A stretch of 24,921 bases of DNA, taken from an uncultured Selenomonas sp. (lineage in GTDB: Bacteria; Bacillota; Negativicutes; Selenomonadales; Selenomonadaceae). Made by a program: the position numbers and the translations under genes. The DNA is taken from contig CALJPB010000038.1 of the NCBI GenBank assembly GCA_937981305.1, positions 1 through 24,921 of the forward strand, in the 5' to 3' direction. Shown here one piece after another: positions 8,109 through 14,196 of this stretch. The notes below the pieces were generated by a model, which made no database searches, had not been told where the DNA came from, and saw only the letters and a list, made by a program, of their open reading frames with translations. Position 1 is the stretch's first letter, and every line of letters begins with the position of its first letter.

Positions 8109-8607
8109 CAGGGAACGCGGCGTGCTGTCCCCGCTCGATCTGCAGCAGCCGCTCCTTGCGTGCAAGACCGCCCGCGTAGCCCGTGAGGCTGCCGTCCGCA
8201 CCGATCACACGGTGGCATGGGATGAGGATGGAGATCGGATTGCGCCCGACCGCACCGCCGACCGCCTGCGCCGACATCCGCTTTTTCTCCTGTTGTTCGA
8301 TGCGCCGTGCAATCGCGCCATAGGTTGTCGTCGCGCCGTATGGAATCGTCCGCAGGATCGCCCATACCGTCTGCTGGAACGCCGTACCCGCAGGAGCGAG
8401 TGCGGGGATGAAGTTCGGGATGCTTCCGTCGAAATACAGATCGAGCCACCGCACCGCCTCCCCGAACACGGGGAGATCCTTTTCGTGCGCCGCCGAGAGA
8501 TCGGGGAAGTCCCTCTCCCCATCGAAGTACAGCCCCGTCAGTGCCGCTCCCTCGCTCGTGAGCGTGATCCCGCCGAGCGGGGATGTATAGTGCCGTTTGC
8601 AGAGCAT
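8080..8607 (-). CDS. ogt: Methylated-DNA-[protein]-cysteine S-methyltransferase
   Basis: Suicide DNA repair protein that moves the methyl group from O6-methylguanine (or O4-methylthymine) to its own cysteine. The 175-residue product has an N-terminal RNase H-like domain and a C-terminal winged-helix domain containing TAFQQTVWAILRTIPYGATTTYG (75-97, DNA recognition helix region) and the active site ILIPCHRVIGADGSLTGYAGG with C131. Length and absence of an Ada N-terminal domain make it an Ogt/MGMT type. ATG 8607 is selected because AGGAGGG (8620-8614) lies 6 bases ahead; a further in-frame ATG upstream at 8655 lacks such a site. It precedes the recombinase on the same strand, but the two have no evident functional link. 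Confidence 0.93.
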   Translation of the reverse strand: MLCKRHYTSPLGGITLTSEGAALTGLYFDGERDFPDLSAAHEKDLPVFGEAVRWLDLYFDGSIPNFIPALAPAGTAFQQTVWAILRTIPYGATTTYGAIARRIEQQEKKRMSAQAVGGAVGRNPISILIPCHRVIGADGSLTGYAGGLARKERLLQIERGQHAAFPVANAAPRVL

Positions 8608-8635
8608 CGATATCCCTCCTGCCGGTGTAGTTCTT

Positions 8636-8710
8636 CTAGTATAGAGCAAAATCATGGATCGGATCGGTGACGAGGACGGTGCTGAGAAATCCGAGGAATC
8701 GTGTTTTCAT
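8636..8710 (-). other. Possible 24-codon leader ORF or truncated gene start ahead of ogt
   Basis: On the minus strand an ATG at 8710 is preceded by AAAGGAG (8725-8719) at an 8-base spacing and opens a 24-residue reading frame, MKTRFLGFLSTVLVTDPIHD followed by FALY, ending 28 bases before the ogt start. The first 16 residues look like the beginning of a signal peptide or membrane helix. It could be a decayed gene start, a short leader peptide, or chance. The good RBS is the only real support. Confidence 0.25.
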
Positions 8711-8729
8711 GAGCATCGCTCCTTTGTGA

Positions 8730-8805
8730 CAGGGGGATGTACAAGGCATCCCTTCCGCCACCACGGCGGAGGCGAAGCCGGCGGCTGCCCGAAGGAGTCC
8801 CACTG
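8730..8805. repeat. Hairpin-rich GC island in the intergenic region (possible dispersed repeat)
   Basis: The 8608-9053 stretch has no convincing protein gene. Its middle holds consecutive hairpins: GGGATG (8734-8739) with CATCCC (8747-8752), and CCGCC (8755-8759) with GGCGG (8765-8769), followed by a further GC-rich self-complementary run. There is no T tract on either side, so an ordinary terminator is unlikely. The compact, palindromic look suggests a REP-like or MITE-like intergenic repeat, but copies elsewhere cannot be seen in this window. Confidence 0.3.
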
Positions 8806-8985
8806 TATCTCCGCATCTGCAGACGAACGCGATTGTTCGGAATGCATTATCTCATTGTATCATAGTTCACGGGAAATTGATCTGTCTTTCACAATAGGTC
8901 GGGTGAAAAATTTGAAAAAGCCCGCCCATAAAAAGAAGGAAAATGAATCATAAATAACGAATGGTTTATGACATAATAATCATAG

Positions 8986-9014
8986 TTGAGAACGCTTCAA
9001 TCGTTGTGTATGGA
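8986..9014 (+). promoter_or_regulatory. Candidate promoter for the substrate-binding lipoprotein
   Basis: TTGAGA (8986-8991) and TATGGA (9009-9014) are 17 bases apart, about 40 bases upstream of the GTG start, in an AT-rich stretch that follows the GC-rich hairpin region. The match is moderate (5 of 6 and 4 of 6). Confidence 0.35.
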
Positions 9015-9053
9015 TATGAAAAGACCAATGCGATCAAAAAGGGGGAATGTACG

Positions 9054-10592
9054 GTGAAACAACTCCTACACTTGTGTATGGCACTTGCGCTCCTTGTACT
9101 CGCGGGCGGCTGCGCTGAGAACCGTGCGGACGAGGATCACGGAGCGCGGATCGTCTATGGATCGAGGGACTACAATCAGATCAATCCGCTTCTGAATGAG
9201 TACGGGGTGATCGACCAGCTGCTCTTTGACGGGGTGATGCGGCGGGATGCGACGGGGGCGACAGTGCCGGGACTGGCGGCATCGTACGAATACGATCCGG
9301 AGTCCTATACCTATGTATTCCGACTGCGTGACGACGTGTTCTGGCACGACGGGAAGCCGCTGCGTGCGGCGGATGTGAAGTTCACCATCGAGGCGATCCA
9401 AAATCCGCTGACGGGCTCGTTCAATACGCAGAACTTCGAGGATGTGCGCGAGATCACCGAGCTCGACGACAAGACCGTGCGCATCCGTCTGTCCGCGCCG
9501 AACGCAGCATTCCTCGACGACATGGTGCAGCCGATCCTGCCAGCACATCTCTTGGCGGGGCGGGATCTGAAGACGACAGGATTCTTCCGCAGCCCCGTCG
9601 GCACGGGGCCATTTGAGCTCGATCATTGGGAGGCAGGCAAGGAAATCGTCCTTGTGAAAAACGAGAACTACTATCGCGGCGCACCGAAGCTCGACAGCGT
9701 CGTATTCAAGATCATCGGGGACGATGTCACGGAGGCGAAGGCACTTGCGGACGGACAGATCGACCTGGCGCATCTCGCTCCGACGAATGCGGCGCAGTTC
9801 GCGGGGAATCCCGCCTACCGCAGCTATGACATGAAGACGACGGACTACCGCGCGATCCTGTTCAACTTCGCCCATCCGTACTGGCAGCGGAATCGTGATC
9901 TCATCCCTGCCATCTCCTGTGCGATCGATCGGCAGGCACTCATCGACAAGGCACTGCTCGGCTACGGAACGCCCGCGTACGGCCCCTTGCAGCGCAGCAT
10001 CTACAACAATCCGAACGTGCAGCGCTACGACTACGACCCCGCAAAGGCGCAGCAGCTCCTCGAGGCGGCGGGCTGCGTGCGGGGCGCAGACGGCTACTAT
10101 ATGCGCGGCGGCGAGGAGGTCGGCTTTCGGCTCACCGCGCAGAACGATAATTTCGCCCGCGGCGAGATTGTCCACGCCGTAGCGGAGCAGCTGTGTGCCG
10201 CCGGCATCCACTGCACGGTGGAGACCCCGGCGCAGATCGACTGGGCCGGGCAGATGGCATACCTCGTCGGCTGGGGTAGCCCGCTCGATCCGGATATGCA
10301 TACCTACAAGGTGTTTTCGACAAACGGGAAAGTGAATGTGGGCCGCTACTCGAACGCACGCGTCGATGAATATCTCATGGCGGCGCGGCGCACGAGCAAC
10401 CCCGATGAGCGGATGCGGCTCTACGGACTCTTTCAGGAGGAGCTGGCAAAGGATCCGCCCTACGTATTCCTCTGCTACATCGATGCCGTCTACGTGGCGA
10501 ACGCACGCATACACGGCATCGCGGAGAACAATCTGCTCGGGCATCGCGCCATCGGATTCTTTGGGAATGTGAACGAGTGGACGGTGGAGTGA
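9054..10592 (+). CDS. ABC transporter substrate-binding lipoprotein (peptide/nickel, SBP_bac_5 family)
   Basis: Extracytoplasmic solute-binding protein of the DppA/OppA/NikA class, 512 residues. The N-terminus is a lipoprotein signal (MKQLLH, a hydrophobic core, then VLAGGC) with C20 as the likely lipidated cysteine. The mature part has the family's typical run INPLL...LLFDGVMRRDATGATVPGLA, then DVFWHDGKPLRAADVKFTIE and, later, PVGTGPFELDHWEAGKEIVL, all landmarks of SBP_bac_5. GTG 9054 is chosen because a G-rich RBS (9041-9045) lies 8 bases ahead and the signal peptide begins there; the upstream extension to 8961 gives no signal sequence. No permease or ATPase genes adjoin, so it is either an orphan receptor or serves a transporter encoded elsewhere. 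The ligand (oligopeptide, nickel chelate or other) cannot be told. Confidence 0.88.
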   Translation: MKQLLHLCMALALLVLAGGCAENRADEDHGARIVYGSRDYNQINPLLNEYGVIDQLLFDGVMRRDATGATVPGLAASYEYDPESYTYVFRLRDDVFWHDGKPLRAADVKFTIEAIQNPLTGSFNTQNFEDVREITELDDKTVRIRLSAPNAAFLDDMVQPILPAHLLAGRDLKTTGFFRSPVGTGPFELDHWEAGKEIVLVKNENYYRGAPKLDSVVFKIIGDDVTEAKALADGQIDLAHLAPTNAAQFAGNPAYRSYDMKTTDYRAILFNFAHPYWQRNRDLIPAISCAIDRQALIDKALLGYGTPAYGPLQRSIYNNPNVQRYDYDPAKAQQLLEAAGCVRGADGYYMRGGEEVGFRLTAQNDNFARGEIVHAVAEQLCAAGIHCTVETPAQIDWAGQMAYLVGWGSPLDPDMHTYKVFSTNGKVNVGRYSNARVDEYLMAARRTSNPDERMRLYGLFQEELAKDPPYVFLCYIDAVYVANARIHGIAENNLLGHRAIGFFGNVNEWTVE

Positions 10593-10613
10593 AGGGCGGC
10601 GTGAATCAAGAGA

Positions 10614-11639
10614 ATGATGGACACAATCTCGTTTTGCTATACCAGATGGGAGTACGGAGCTGACCCCTACCCTCTGCCTGCGGTCAAGATTTTTCTCAAC
10701 GGTGCGGATTTCATGGAGGAAATTCATGCAGCCGAGCGCATCGTTTGCGGCGAGGAGTGCGGTCATGCGCCACTCACCCCTGAGGAGCTTTATGACAGTC
10801 TCACGGAGGACTACAAGGAGGACAGTGCGCTCATCTACGGCTGTACCTGCGGCGTTGCAGAGTGTGACCCGGTCTATGTGCAGATTACGGTGGAGGGAGA
10901 GACGGTCATCTGGCGAGATTTCACATCGCGCTGCTGCAATCCCGAGAACCCGCTTCCGCTCAGGACATTCGTCTTTGATCGTGCGGCGTACTTTGCCGCG
11001 ACGGAGCGGCTGCGGCTCTGGATGAACCGTGACCCGCTCCTCTTTTTTTACGGCGGTATCGCATACGGATATTTGACGCTTGCCATAGAGAAGGCGGGGG
11101 GAACGGTTGACCTCGTCTTCGATGAGCGTTTGAGCGACCCCATACCCGACCTCGTGTATTTTATGAACTGCGTAGCGGAGGGGACGGACATCGAAATTGC
11201 GGCGGGCAATGACTATGGCGACAGCCCGCTCACCCTCGCCGCGATGGGGATGTATCGGGACACGGTGCTCCTGGAGCTGCGCTTTTCGGAGAGCGGCATC
11301 GTGGCGAGTATTCTGCGCCGCGATGAGGTTGTCGCCATGCTGCGGGGGATTGCCGATGCCCTGCGCACAGATGCGTGCTTTCCCTATATGTATCCGTCCT
11401 GCGATGACATCGATGACGAAGCGTTCGACCGCGTTTCGGAGGTTGTGGAGGCACTGGGAAAAGACCTCTCCGAGGAAGAGGAAACGATCCTCCTCTCCCA
11501 AGGGCTCCGTGGGGAAGATACCCCGCTCACGGAGGAGGGCGTGACCTATCTCACGAAGTACCTGACAATGCTGGATACCTATATCGTACCTGACGGGTGG
11601 GTGTCGGCAATTGGAGAAAAGGGCTGCTGCATGAAATGA
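10614..11639 (+). CDS. Hypothetical protein, acidic, with N-terminal Cys cluster
   Basis: I do not recognise this 341-residue protein. It is acidic and soluble-looking, without signal peptide or membrane segments. The N-terminal third contains a Cys-containing beta region, GCTCGVAEC (C77, C79, C84) followed by [15 protein letters not shown] and a CC pair at 107-108; small proteins with a CxCG...C segment before a V-W-x-x-F strand recur in bacteria without a known role. The C-terminal third is helical and very acidic ([21 protein letters not shown]). The start may be ATG 10614 or 10617; the RBS is poor. It begins 21 bases after the lipoprotein gene and may be cotranscribed with it. Coding character is supported by codon-position GC bias like that of its neighbours. 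Confidence 0.6.
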   Translation: MMDTISFCYTRWEYGADPYPLPAVKIFLNGADFMEEIHAAERIVCGEECGHAPLTPEELYDSLTEDYKEDSALIYGCTCGVAECDPVYVQITVEGETVIWRDFTSRCCNPENPLPLRTFVFDRAAYFAATERLRLWMNRDPLLFFYGGIAYGYLTLAIEKAGGTVDLVFDERLSDPIPDLVYFMNCVAEGTDIEIAAGNDYGDSPLTLAAMGMYRDTVLLELRFSESGIVASILRRDEVVAMLRGIADALRTDACFPYMYPSCDDIDDEAFDRVSEVVEALGKDLSEEEETILLSQGLRGEDTPLTEEGVTYLTKYLTMLDTYIVPDGWVSAIGEKGCCMK

Positions 11640-11760
11640 AGGCATCACTGGGAACATCACGACCATCTGGACGGATTTTGCCCGCACGCTGTCCACGATC
11701 CTCCACATAGCTTCGGCGATGCGTCCGTTTCGTTTCCTCGACAGGATGAAAAAGATGCGC
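11635..11760 (+). other. Possible gene remnant between the acidic protein and the macro-domain gene
   Basis: The 172-base gap before the macro-domain gene contains an open stretch in the frame of that gene that reads, in part, [20 protein letters not shown] and then [11 protein letters not shown]. It looks like real protein sequence with a membrane-proximal helix and faintly recalls the N-terminus of CdaA-type diadenylate cyclases, which have a helix followed by a FLDI motif. It lacks a start codon and RBS, so at most it is a broken fragment. The resemblance is from memory only. Confidence 0.2.
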
Positions 11761-11811
11761 TACGCTGACACACTTCATTTTAGCAACGATTTATTGAGAG
11801 GAGAGAGAACA

Positions 11812-12342
11812 ATGAAGCCGAACGCATCGAAGAATGAGATTGTCTATTTCGTGGGCGACATTACGACGCTCGCCGTAGATGCCATCGTAAACGCAGCGAA
11901 TTGGAGCCTCCTCGGCGGCGGTGGCGTTGACGGAGCGATTCATCGGGCGGCGGGCAGGGAGCTCCTCGCGGAGTGCCGTACGCTTGGCGGCTGCGCAACG
12001 GGCGCGGCAAAGATCACGAAGGGATATCGTCTGCCCGCGCGCTATGTGATTCATACGGTCGGCCCCGTCTACAGCGGCAGTGCATCCGATGCGGAGCTCC
12101 TGCGCTCCTGCTATCGGAACTCTCTTGAACTCGCACAGACACACGGGCTGCATACCATCGCGTTCCCTGCCATCTCGACCGGTGTCTACGGCTACCCGAA
12201 GGAGGCGGCGGCAGAGATCGCACTCATGACGATTCGGGAGTGGTTTGACGCGCACCCCGATGCGGGTATGTGCGTGACCATCGTGAGCTTCAGCGCACAG
12301 GATGATGCGATCTATCAGAACCTACAGAGGGAACTTCGATAA
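11812..12342 (+). CDS. Macro-domain protein (O-acetyl-ADP-ribose deacetylase, YmdB/MacroD-like)
   Basis: The 176-residue protein is a single macro domain, which binds ADP-ribose and in MacroD/YmdB members hydrolyses O-acetyl-ADP-ribose or removes ADP-ribose from proteins. Visible motifs are [17 protein letters not shown] (14-30, with D16 and N30 at the ADP-ribose site), the glycine loop [16 protein letters not shown] (33-48), and the phosphate loop [16 protein letters not shown]. All key residues of the catalytic MacroD class are present. ATG 11812 is preceded by AGGAG (11799-11803) with 8 bases between; an upstream ATG at 11719 in the same frame lacks an RBS. No ADP-ribosyltransferase gene is visible beside it. 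Its position at the border of a defence island makes a role in phage defence or counter-toxicity possible, but this is inference. Confidence 0.9.
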   Translation: MKPNASKNEIVYFVGDITTLAVDAIVNAANWSLLGGGGVDGAIHRAAGRELLAECRTLGGCATGAAKITKGYRLPARYVIHTVGPVYSGSASDAELLRSCYRNSLELAQTHGLHTIAFPAISTGVYGYPKEAAAEIALMTIREWFDAHPDAGMCVTIVSFSAQDDAIYQNLQRELR

Positions 12343-12385
12343 TCATAGGCAGGGAGAAATGAGATGAGGGAATACGAATGAATAT

Positions 12386-12518
12386 GATCACTCCACGGAG
12401 AGGTCAAACCCCATCCTCGTAACTCTCTAAAACGAGATTCGAGTTCGTTTTTGTTTGAGGGGCACGCCATGCTATCGACACATACTTGAGAGAGTCAGAG
12501 TGATCCGGCTCTTTTTTT
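12386..12518 (+). ncRNA. Candidate structured RNA ending in a U-tract
   Basis: This AT-rich non-coding stretch can fold into a closed multi-helix structure. P1 pairs GATCACTC (12386-12393) with GAGTGATC (12498-12505), 8 bp. P2 pairs ACTCTCT (12422-12428) with AGAGAGT (12489-12495), 7 bp, two bases from P1. Stacked directly inside P2 is a hairpin AAAACGA (12429-12435) with TCGTTTT (12445-12451). A fourth hairpin between P1 and P2 pairs GAGG (12400-12403) with CCTC (12415-12418). A run of seven T (12512-12518) follows, as after an intrinsic terminator. It may be a small RNA, or simply the 3' UTR and terminator of the macro-domain gene. I do not recognise a known RNA family, and no reverse transcriptase or Cas gene is nearby. 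Confidence 0.4.
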
Positions 12519-12524
12519 ATAATG

Positions 12525-12533
12525 TGCTATAAG
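12525..12533 (+). promoter_or_regulatory. Candidate extended -10 promoter for the coiled-coil defence-island gene
   Basis: TGC followed by TATAAG (12528-12533) forms an extended -10 element just after the U-tract. No good -35 box is visible. A second -10-like TATAAT overlaps the T tract at 12518-12523. Transcription from about 12540 would give a leader of roughly 100 bases that includes AAAAGGAGG (12553-12561), a perfect Shine-Dalgarno with no start codon at normal spacing. Confidence 0.35.
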
Positions 12534-12640
12534 TACGAATAGGGAAGCATATAAAAGGAGGAAAAAAGCCCTAGAGAGTTGAAGTGTTATCTTTGGATAT
12601 ATTGATCGTTGTCGGTTCGTGGAAAGGATGCGATGAATCC

Positions 12641-14086
12641 ATGCTGATCTTTTCAACAAGACTTCCTGTAAAGGAGACGCTTACCAAGGGAAAATTTTTC
12701 GAGCTTGTTATCCGCTGGAATCAGGACAGTCCGCATCATCGGATCGACGGCATCGAATGGGATGGCGGCTATCGTCACCGTTGGGGCGATATGAAGAATA
12801 TGCTTGAGATCACAGAGTATAACGATGTGGCAGCGGCGCATTTTGTTCAGAGCGAACATGGCGTCCATTGGACAACGGAGTTTATCTTCCATACAGAGCG
12901 GCGGGAGATCGGGATCTACCTCAGCCGTGAAGCGACAGAGAACACGGTTTACTTTCACAAGGAGTTCAAACCGCCATATTTTTTGAAGCTGCTCATGCGG
13001 GAAAATGTTCTTGGATCGGATGGCGGGCTCACTATTTCCGAATATCCGCATTCCTTTGGTGCAACTGCAGATGAGCAGCAGGTGTTGACGCAGCTCTGCT
13101 TGGAGGATGCTGGTGCTTTTCGTCTGCCTGTGGTCTATCTGACGCGGGATTGGTTCACAGAGCACTGTATCGTTGATGAGGGGGAACTGGGGCGTCGCCT
13201 GTGCGGTGTCGCTCATGTATTGGTCGAGTCTGACAAAGATGTGAGCCGCACGTTGAAGGACTTGTGCCATGGGAAGAATGTTTATAACGGCGGTATGGCG
13301 ATCTACTTTCCAAGCGTATCAGCGGCAGCGAAGCGATTTATTCCGTATGACGGAATGGACGTGGAGAAAGTCATGACACAGATGGTGCGCATAATTTTCC
13401 GCTATATGAATCAACAAAAGCGGGAGCGGCTGGACACATGGGACGGCATTCAAATGATGCAAATGCGACGGCAAGCTGATCAACTGCTTGAGGAGAAGCG
13501 TCGGATCGAGGAAACCCGAAAGCAGACCTCGAAGGAAAAAGAACAATACTGGAAAGAAAAAGAACAATACTGGGGTGAATATGTCAAGGCACAGAAACAG
13601 GTCGAGGAACTTACCAAACAGAATGCCCGTCTGCAAAGTGAGCTTGCCGGCTTACGCGCACGCGTGGATTCGATGGGGGAAAATCCGCTTCTTTATTATG
13701 GCGATGAGAGGGAATTTTATCAAGGCGAAATGCTTGAGTTTGTACGTACTGCACTGTCAGAGAAACTGGATCGTCTGCCGAAGGAAAAAGATCGCCATCT
13801 CAGATGCGCTGACGTGCTGCAGGATCTGCTGAATGCCAATGAGTCCGAGGAGATACAGGCGCAGCGGCAGACGGAGCTAAAGCGTGTACTGAAGGGGGAG
13901 CGTACTCTTACTGCTTCAATTCGGAGAACTTTGATTGACATGGGCTTCAGGATTACATCCGAGGGAAAACATCACAAACTGACTTATTATAATGATGACC
14001 GCTATATCGTCACGATGTCCAAGAGTGGTAGCGATCGGCGCGGCGGTGATAATCTTATTTCGGAAATCAAGACTAGGGTTTACTGA
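12641..14086 (+). CDS. Uncharacterised coiled-coil protein with HicA-like C-terminal domain
   Basis: The 481-residue protein has three parts. Residues 1 to about 260 form a beta-rich domain (FSTRLPVKETLTKGKFFELV, GIEWDGGYRHRW, GGMAIYFPS) of a kind that recurs, unnamed, in bacterial accessory islands. Residues about 266-346 are a charged coiled coil with two tandem EKEQYW heptads. After a linker, the last 65 residues, containing MGFRITSEGKHHKLTYYNDD and a closing GSDRRGGDN, resemble a HicA-type small alpha/beta domain with H444/H445 at the position of the HicA catalytic histidine. HicA folds bind double-stranded RNA or cleave mRNA; whether this one does is unknown. ATG 12641 is preferred since the domain begins there; a GTG at 12584 would add 19 residues. 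Lower GC than the LPS genes and the position directly before the helicase operon suggest a transferred defence gene. Function is not established. Confidence 0.7.
   Translation: MLIFSTRLPVKETLTKGKFFELVIRWNQDSPHHRIDGIEWDGGYRHRWGDMKNMLEITEYNDVAAAHFVQSEHGVHWTTEFIFHTERREIGIYLSREATENTVYFHKEFKPPYFLKLLMRENVLGSDGGLTISEYPHSFGATADEQQVLTQLCLEDAGAFRLPVVYLTRDWFTEHCIVDEGELGRRLCGVAHVLVESDKDVSRTLKDLCHGKNVYNGGMAIYFPSVSAAAKRFIPYDGMDVEKVMTQMVRIIFRYMNQQKRERLDTWDGIQMMQMRRQADQLLEEKRRIEETRKQTSKEKEQYWKEKEQYWGEYVKAQKQVEELTKQNARLQSELAGLRARVDSMGENPLLYYGDEREFYQGEMLEFVRTALSEKLDRLPKEKDRHLRCADVLQDLLNANESEEIQAQRQTELKRVLKGERTLTASIRRTLIDMGFRITSEGKHHKLTYYNDDRYIVTMSKSGSDRRGGDNLISEIKTRVY
13535..13576 (+). repeat. Two tandem 21-base repeats in the coiled coil
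   Basis: Units 13535-13555 and 13556-13576 share an identical first 18 bases and encode EKEQYWK and EKEQYWG. The unit is one heptad long and keeps the frame, so copy-number changes would lengthen or shorten the coiled coil without breaking the protein. Confidence 0.75.
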
Positions 14087-14100
14087 GCAGCAGGGAGAGA

Positions 14101-14112
14101 TGTCCAGGGACA
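14101..14112. promoter_or_regulatory. Short inverted repeat upstream of the helicase promoter, possible operator
   Basis: TGTCC and GGACA flank a 2-base centre in the 110-base gap between the coiled-coil gene and the helicase gene, about 37 bases upstream of the -10 box. The spacing is too tight for an RNA hairpin, so a protein-binding site is more likely if it matters at all. No regulator gene is adjacent. Confidence 0.25.
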
Positions 14113-14145
14113 CTCCATATATACTGCCCAACACTCTCATTCTTG

Positions 14146-14154
14146 TGTTATAAT
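14146..14154 (+). promoter_or_regulatory. Extended -10 promoter of the helicase-methylase-ATPase operon
   Basis: TGT followed by a perfect TATAAT (14149-14154) gives a TGnTATAAT extended -10 element; the -35 region is weak. Transcription would begin near 14161, about 36 bases before ATG 14197. The three genes that follow are spaced by 4 and 23 bases, so this single promoter probably serves all of them. Confidence 0.6.
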
Positions 14155-14196
14155 ATACAGAAAATAGAAGACATAGAAGGAGCGAGAGGCAATCAG

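Noticed and set aside
8654..8953. Plus-strand 99-codon frame in the ogt-lipoprotein gap
   Set aside because: It crosses the hairpin-rich block, has no RBS, and its composition and low-complexity ends do not look like a protein.
9066..11708. Very long minus-strand open frame (880 codons) opposite the lipoprotein and acidic-protein genes
   Set aside because: It spans two clear plus-strand genes and the gap between them, its translation has no family features and is Arg/His/Val-rich, as expected of an antisense shadow in GC-rich DNA.
12386..12518. Retron msr-msd or tracrRNA
   Set aside because: The terminal inverted repeat recalls retron a1/a2, but there is no reverse transcriptase, Cas9 or CRISPR array anywhere in the window.
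14143..14196. Upstream TTG start for the helicase
   Set aside because: The TTG lies inside the -10 promoter region, so it would not be on the transcript; ATG 14197 has suitable RBS sequence.
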